The position numbers and the translations under genes are program-made. This document shows positions 5,583 to 7,029 of a DNA stretch of 7,029 nt, in pieces. The stretch is taken from positions 1 to 7,029 of the forward strand of contig JAFAGQ010000276.1 in NCBI GenBank assembly GCA_023422555.1, given 5' to 3'. The notes below the pieces were generated by a model, which saw nothing but the letters and a program-made list of their open reading frames with translations, was not told the DNA's origin and made no database searches. The stretch's first letter is position 1; each line of letters opens with the position of its first letter. Source of the DNA: Pseudomonadota bacterium (GTDB lineage Bacteria; Pseudomonadota; Gammaproteobacteria; Burkholderiales; Burkholderiaceae_B).

Positions 5583-6563
5583 ATGAAGCCGAAATCCATC
5601 TTTTTCGTTCCGGACAATCTCAGCCCGCAAGCGCGTCAGCAGCGCCGGCACATGCTTGCGCGCCTCGGGCTTGCCTGGCTGATCATGATGCAGGTCATGA
5701 TGTTTGCTTTCCCAGGCTATCTGCGTCATGGCTATCTGGAAGCGGAAACCGCTGACACACTGAACACCGCCGTTGTTGTGCTCAACTGGTGTAGCCTGGT
5801 ACTCACCATTCCCCTGTTGTTGTACTGTGCGTGGCCCATCTGGAAAGGCGTTTACTCGTCCCAGGGGCAGGATGTGCATCAGCGCTCCATGAACTGGCCT
5901 ATCGGACTGGGCATCATTATTGCCTTTATTCCCAGTGCAATCGCTACCTTTCGACAGTCTGGCGAAGTCTACTTCGAATCCATCTCCATGTTTGTCGCCT
6001 TTGTGCTCACGGCCAGGTATCTGGCTCTGTCTGCACGACAGTCGGCTGGCAGTGCAGCTGAAGGCCTGCTGGAACAGGAGTCGGCACAGCTTTCATTGAT
6101 TGCAGACAGGGTCGGGCTTTACTTTGTTCTCACGCAGATTGCGCTTTCCATCCTGTCGGCATTGGTCTGGTATTGGTTTATCGACGCGCAGCAGGCTATC
6201 CCTGTTCTGGTTGCCCTGTTCGTTATGAGCTGCCCCTGTGCCATGGCCATGGCAGCGCCATCGGCTCAGGCTGCCGCGCGCGGCATTATTCTGTCTGTCC
6301 CTTCGCTGTCAGATCATCAGCTTGCGCAATTGCGCAAACAGACGCTCACTGTGGCGTACCGTTGTCTTTACGGCTCTCTTGCCTGGCATTTACTTATGAT
6401 TCCGCTGGCAATGATTGGCTGGGTACAGCCCTGGCTGGCCGCAATCACCATGCTTATCTCTTCGCTCGCCGTCGCCTGCTACGCCTGGCATTTTTATCGC
6501 ACCTATTCCGTTGACAACCCCGGCATCGCTCACACCGATGCTATGCGCTCACATCCGGTGTAA
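5583..6563 (+). CDS. CcoI-like P1B-ATPase membrane core lacking all soluble catalytic domains
   Basis: The 326-residue product resembles the membrane part of CcoI/FixI copper P-type ATPases, which are normally about 700-850 residues. Eight hydrophobic segments are visible at about 25-47, 62-86, 105-123, 128-149, 177-200, 203-226, 258-280 and 283-305. RLGLAWLIMMQVMMFAFPGYL (27-47) and SGEVYFESISMF (126-137) resemble the CcoI first four helices. SCPCAMAMAAPSAQAAARG (216-234) is the metal-site helix with CPC at 217-219. Where the actuator domain should be, only about 25 residues (151-176) remain and no TGE motif is present. Where the phosphorylation and nucleotide domains should be, only about 24 residues (235-258) remain, without DKTGT or GDGxND. 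The N-terminal HMA domain is absent. The usual Y-N metal ligands of the next helix read W268-H269, while M290 and S294 are kept. It cannot hydrolyse ATP by the known mechanism. The frame is intact, an FNR promoter precedes it, and ccoS follows 6 bases later, so a role in cbb3 oxidase copper supply is plausible. An in-frame TGA at 5571 limits the start; Met24 (5652) is the alternative. Confidence 0.88.
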   Translation: MKPKSIFFVPDNLSPQARQQRRHMLARLGLAWLIMMQVMMFAFPGYLRHGYLEAETADTLNTAVVVLNWCSLVLTIPLLLYCAWPIWKGVYSSQGQDVHQRSMNWPIGLGIIIAFIPSAIATFRQSGEVYFESISMFVAFVLTARYLALSARQSAGSAAEGLLEQESAQLSLIADRVGLYFVLTQIALSILSALVWYWFIDAQQAIPVLVALFVMSCPCAMAMAAPSAQAAARGIILSVPSLSDHQLAQLRKQTLTVAYRCLYGSLAWHLLMIPLAMIGWVQPWLAAITMLISSLAVACYAWHFYRTYSVDNPGIAHTDAMRSHPV

Positions 6564-6569
6564 CTCACC

Positions 6570-6785
6570 ATGGACGTCTTTTTTCTACTGGTGTTTCTCG
6601 CGTTCCTGTTCGTCATGGTCATTGGTGGTGTTCTTTACTGGGCCGTCATGGCGGGTCAGTTTGAAGACAGCGATAAGAATGGCCGCAGCATCCTGCTGGA
6701 CAAAGATGTAGAAAACGAAGCTTCGGCGCCCGATGCGTCGCCAGCCGTATCGCGTCCTTCCGCAAGCGATCCTTCGGGCAGCTGA
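6570..6785 (+). CDS. ccoS: CcoS, cbb3-type cytochrome oxidase assembly protein
   Basis: This 71-residue protein has one membrane helix at about residues 3-26. The family signature follows it: a WAV.AGQFED stretch (24-33) and ILLDKD (41-46). The rest is a Ser/Pro/Ala-rich cytoplasmic tail that is longer than in minimal CcoS proteins. CcoS is required for maturation of the cbb3 oxidase, including cofactor insertion into CcoN; its biochemical action is not settled. It starts 6 bases after the stop of the CcoI-like gene without its own strong ribosome site, so it is probably translated by coupling and transcribed from the FNR promoter at 5533. Both neighbours support the call. Confidence 0.9.
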   Translation: MDVFFLLVFLAFLFVMVIGGVLYWAVMAGQFEDSDKNGRSILLDKDVENEASAPDASPAVSRPSASDPSGS

Positions 6786-6903
6786 CAAAGCTGACAAGGT
6801 AGGGCAGCGTCCGGCAACTCACAGTCAATGTGTTGTTTTCCGTGACGTCGTATTACTCACTTTTCTTTGTTTTCAGAAAGTTTCACAGACGTCTGAGTAG
6901 TGC

Positions 6904-6917
6904 TTGATATTTATCAA
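6904..6917 (+). promoter_or_regulatory. FNR/ANR box of ccoN
   Basis: TTGAT-ATTT-ATCAA is a perfect FNR/ANR site, extended by C/G at both ends (6903 and 6918). Its centre at 6910.5 lies 41.5 bases before a start near 6952, the class II position. Anaerobic or micro-oxic activation of ccoNOQP by FNR-type regulators is well established in other proteobacteria. Confidence 0.92.
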
Positions 6918-6938
6918 GTCACCTTCCTGTGATCTCTT

Positions 6939-6944
6939 TAAGAT
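6939..6944 (+). promoter_or_regulatory. -10 element of the ccoN promoter
   Basis: TAAGAT matches the TATAAT consensus at four positions and lies where a class II FNR promoter needs it, giving a start near 6951-6952. The leader of about 26 bases is T-rich and ends in the ribosome site AGAGGA (6967-6972). Confidence 0.55.
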
Positions 6945-6977
6945 GGAAGTATGGTTTTTTTTCTTTAGAGGAAAGTT

Positions 6978-7029
6978 ATGCGTACGCAGAATGCGCTCTC
7001 CGCAAAATCGGAGAACTTCAATTACAAGG
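6978..7029 (+). CDS. ccoN: CcoN, cbb3-type cytochrome c oxidase subunit I (5' fragment)
   Basis: Only the first 17 codons are present before the window ends: MRTQNALSAKSENFNYK. The closing FNYK resembles the N(or S)YK stretch just before the first conserved helix in many CcoN proteins. The ATG follows AGAGGAAAG (6967-6975) at a proper distance. The upstream ccoS and the perfect FNR box strongly support ccoN, the haem-copper catalytic subunit that reduces oxygen at low oxygen tension. The protein sequence alone is too short to prove it. Confidence 0.78.
   Translation, partial: MRTQNALSAKSENFNYK

Larger units (their letters stand above)
6786..6977 (+). other. Regulatory region between ccoS and ccoN
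   Basis: This 192-base gap has no gene. GCTGACAA is repeated directly at 6781-6788 and 6790-6797 across the ccoS stop. A 10 bp perfect palindrome CAGACGTCTG sits at 6886-6895, and its core GACGTC also occurs at 6844-6849. TACTCA (6854-6859) and TGAGTA (6894-6899) form an inverted pair. The FNR box and -10 follow. No terminator is visible after ccoS, so some transcription may continue into ccoN. Confidence 0.6.

Noticed and set aside
5583..6563. Calling the CcoI-like gene a plain pseudogene
   Set aside because: The frame is open for 326 codons, all eight helices and CPC are kept, losses fall at domain borders, and an FNR promoter and ccoS flank it. The missing domains were looked for in the gene and downstream and are absent, so a frameshift does not explain it.
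1..7029. Mobile elements, CRISPR arrays, tRNA/rRNA genes, toxin-antitoxin or phage genes
   Set aside because: Scanned by eye on both strands; no transposase motif, regular spaced repeats, tRNA cloverleaf or terminal inverted repeats with target duplication were seen.

Overview
The window reads as a contiguous chromosomal stretch from a beta-proteobacterium, most likely Burkholderiales/Alcaligenaceae. Reasons: the order lapA-lapB-rfaE1-hldD-comEA-cysM is typical of that group (as I recall, usually downstream of ihfB); the heptose kinase is single-domain; and a P-type-ATPase-like gene plus ccoS precede ccoN. By eye the base composition is moderate in GC, with several AT-rich promoter spacers, which would fit a genus such as Advenella better than high-GC Bordetella. 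The genus is a guess from memory, not something the sequence proves.

Layout. Bases 1-65 hold the end of an upstream unit closed by a strong rho-independent terminator. Bases 118-3635 are a tight four-gene cluster: lapA, lapB (TTG start inside the end of lapA), rfaE1 and hldD (ATGA overlap). LapA and LapB act at the inner membrane on lipopolysaccharide assembly and LpxC turnover. RfaE1 and HldD make the heptose precursor of the inner core. The cluster therefore joins control of lipid A supply to core sugar supply. A secreted helix-hairpin-helix ComEA-like protein follows (3737-4357). A 240-base gap holds a candidate extended -10 promoter and two competing RNA hairpins ahead of cysM (4598-5512).

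The last part (5513-7029) is the start of a cbb3 oxidase locus controlled by oxygen. Two perfect FNR/ANR boxes (TTGAT-N4-ATCAA) are present, each centred 41.5 bases upstream of a deduced start of transcription. One drives a CcoI-like gene plus ccoS; the other drives ccoN, which runs off the right edge after 17 codons.

The main surprise is the CcoI-like gene (5583-6563). It encodes 326 residues in one open frame. It appears to keep all eight membrane helices of a copper P1B-ATPase, including the CPC motif, but lacks the N-terminal metal-binding domain, the actuator domain (TGE loop) and the phosphorylation/nucleotide domains (DKTGT and GDGxND). It cannot work as an ATP-driven pump, yet it is intact, sits behind its own FNR promoter and is next to ccoS. 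It may be a catalysis-free copper-binding membrane protein used in cbb3 assembly.

No tRNA, rRNA, insertion sequence, CRISPR array or phage gene was seen, and no gene-free stretch exceeds 300 bases.
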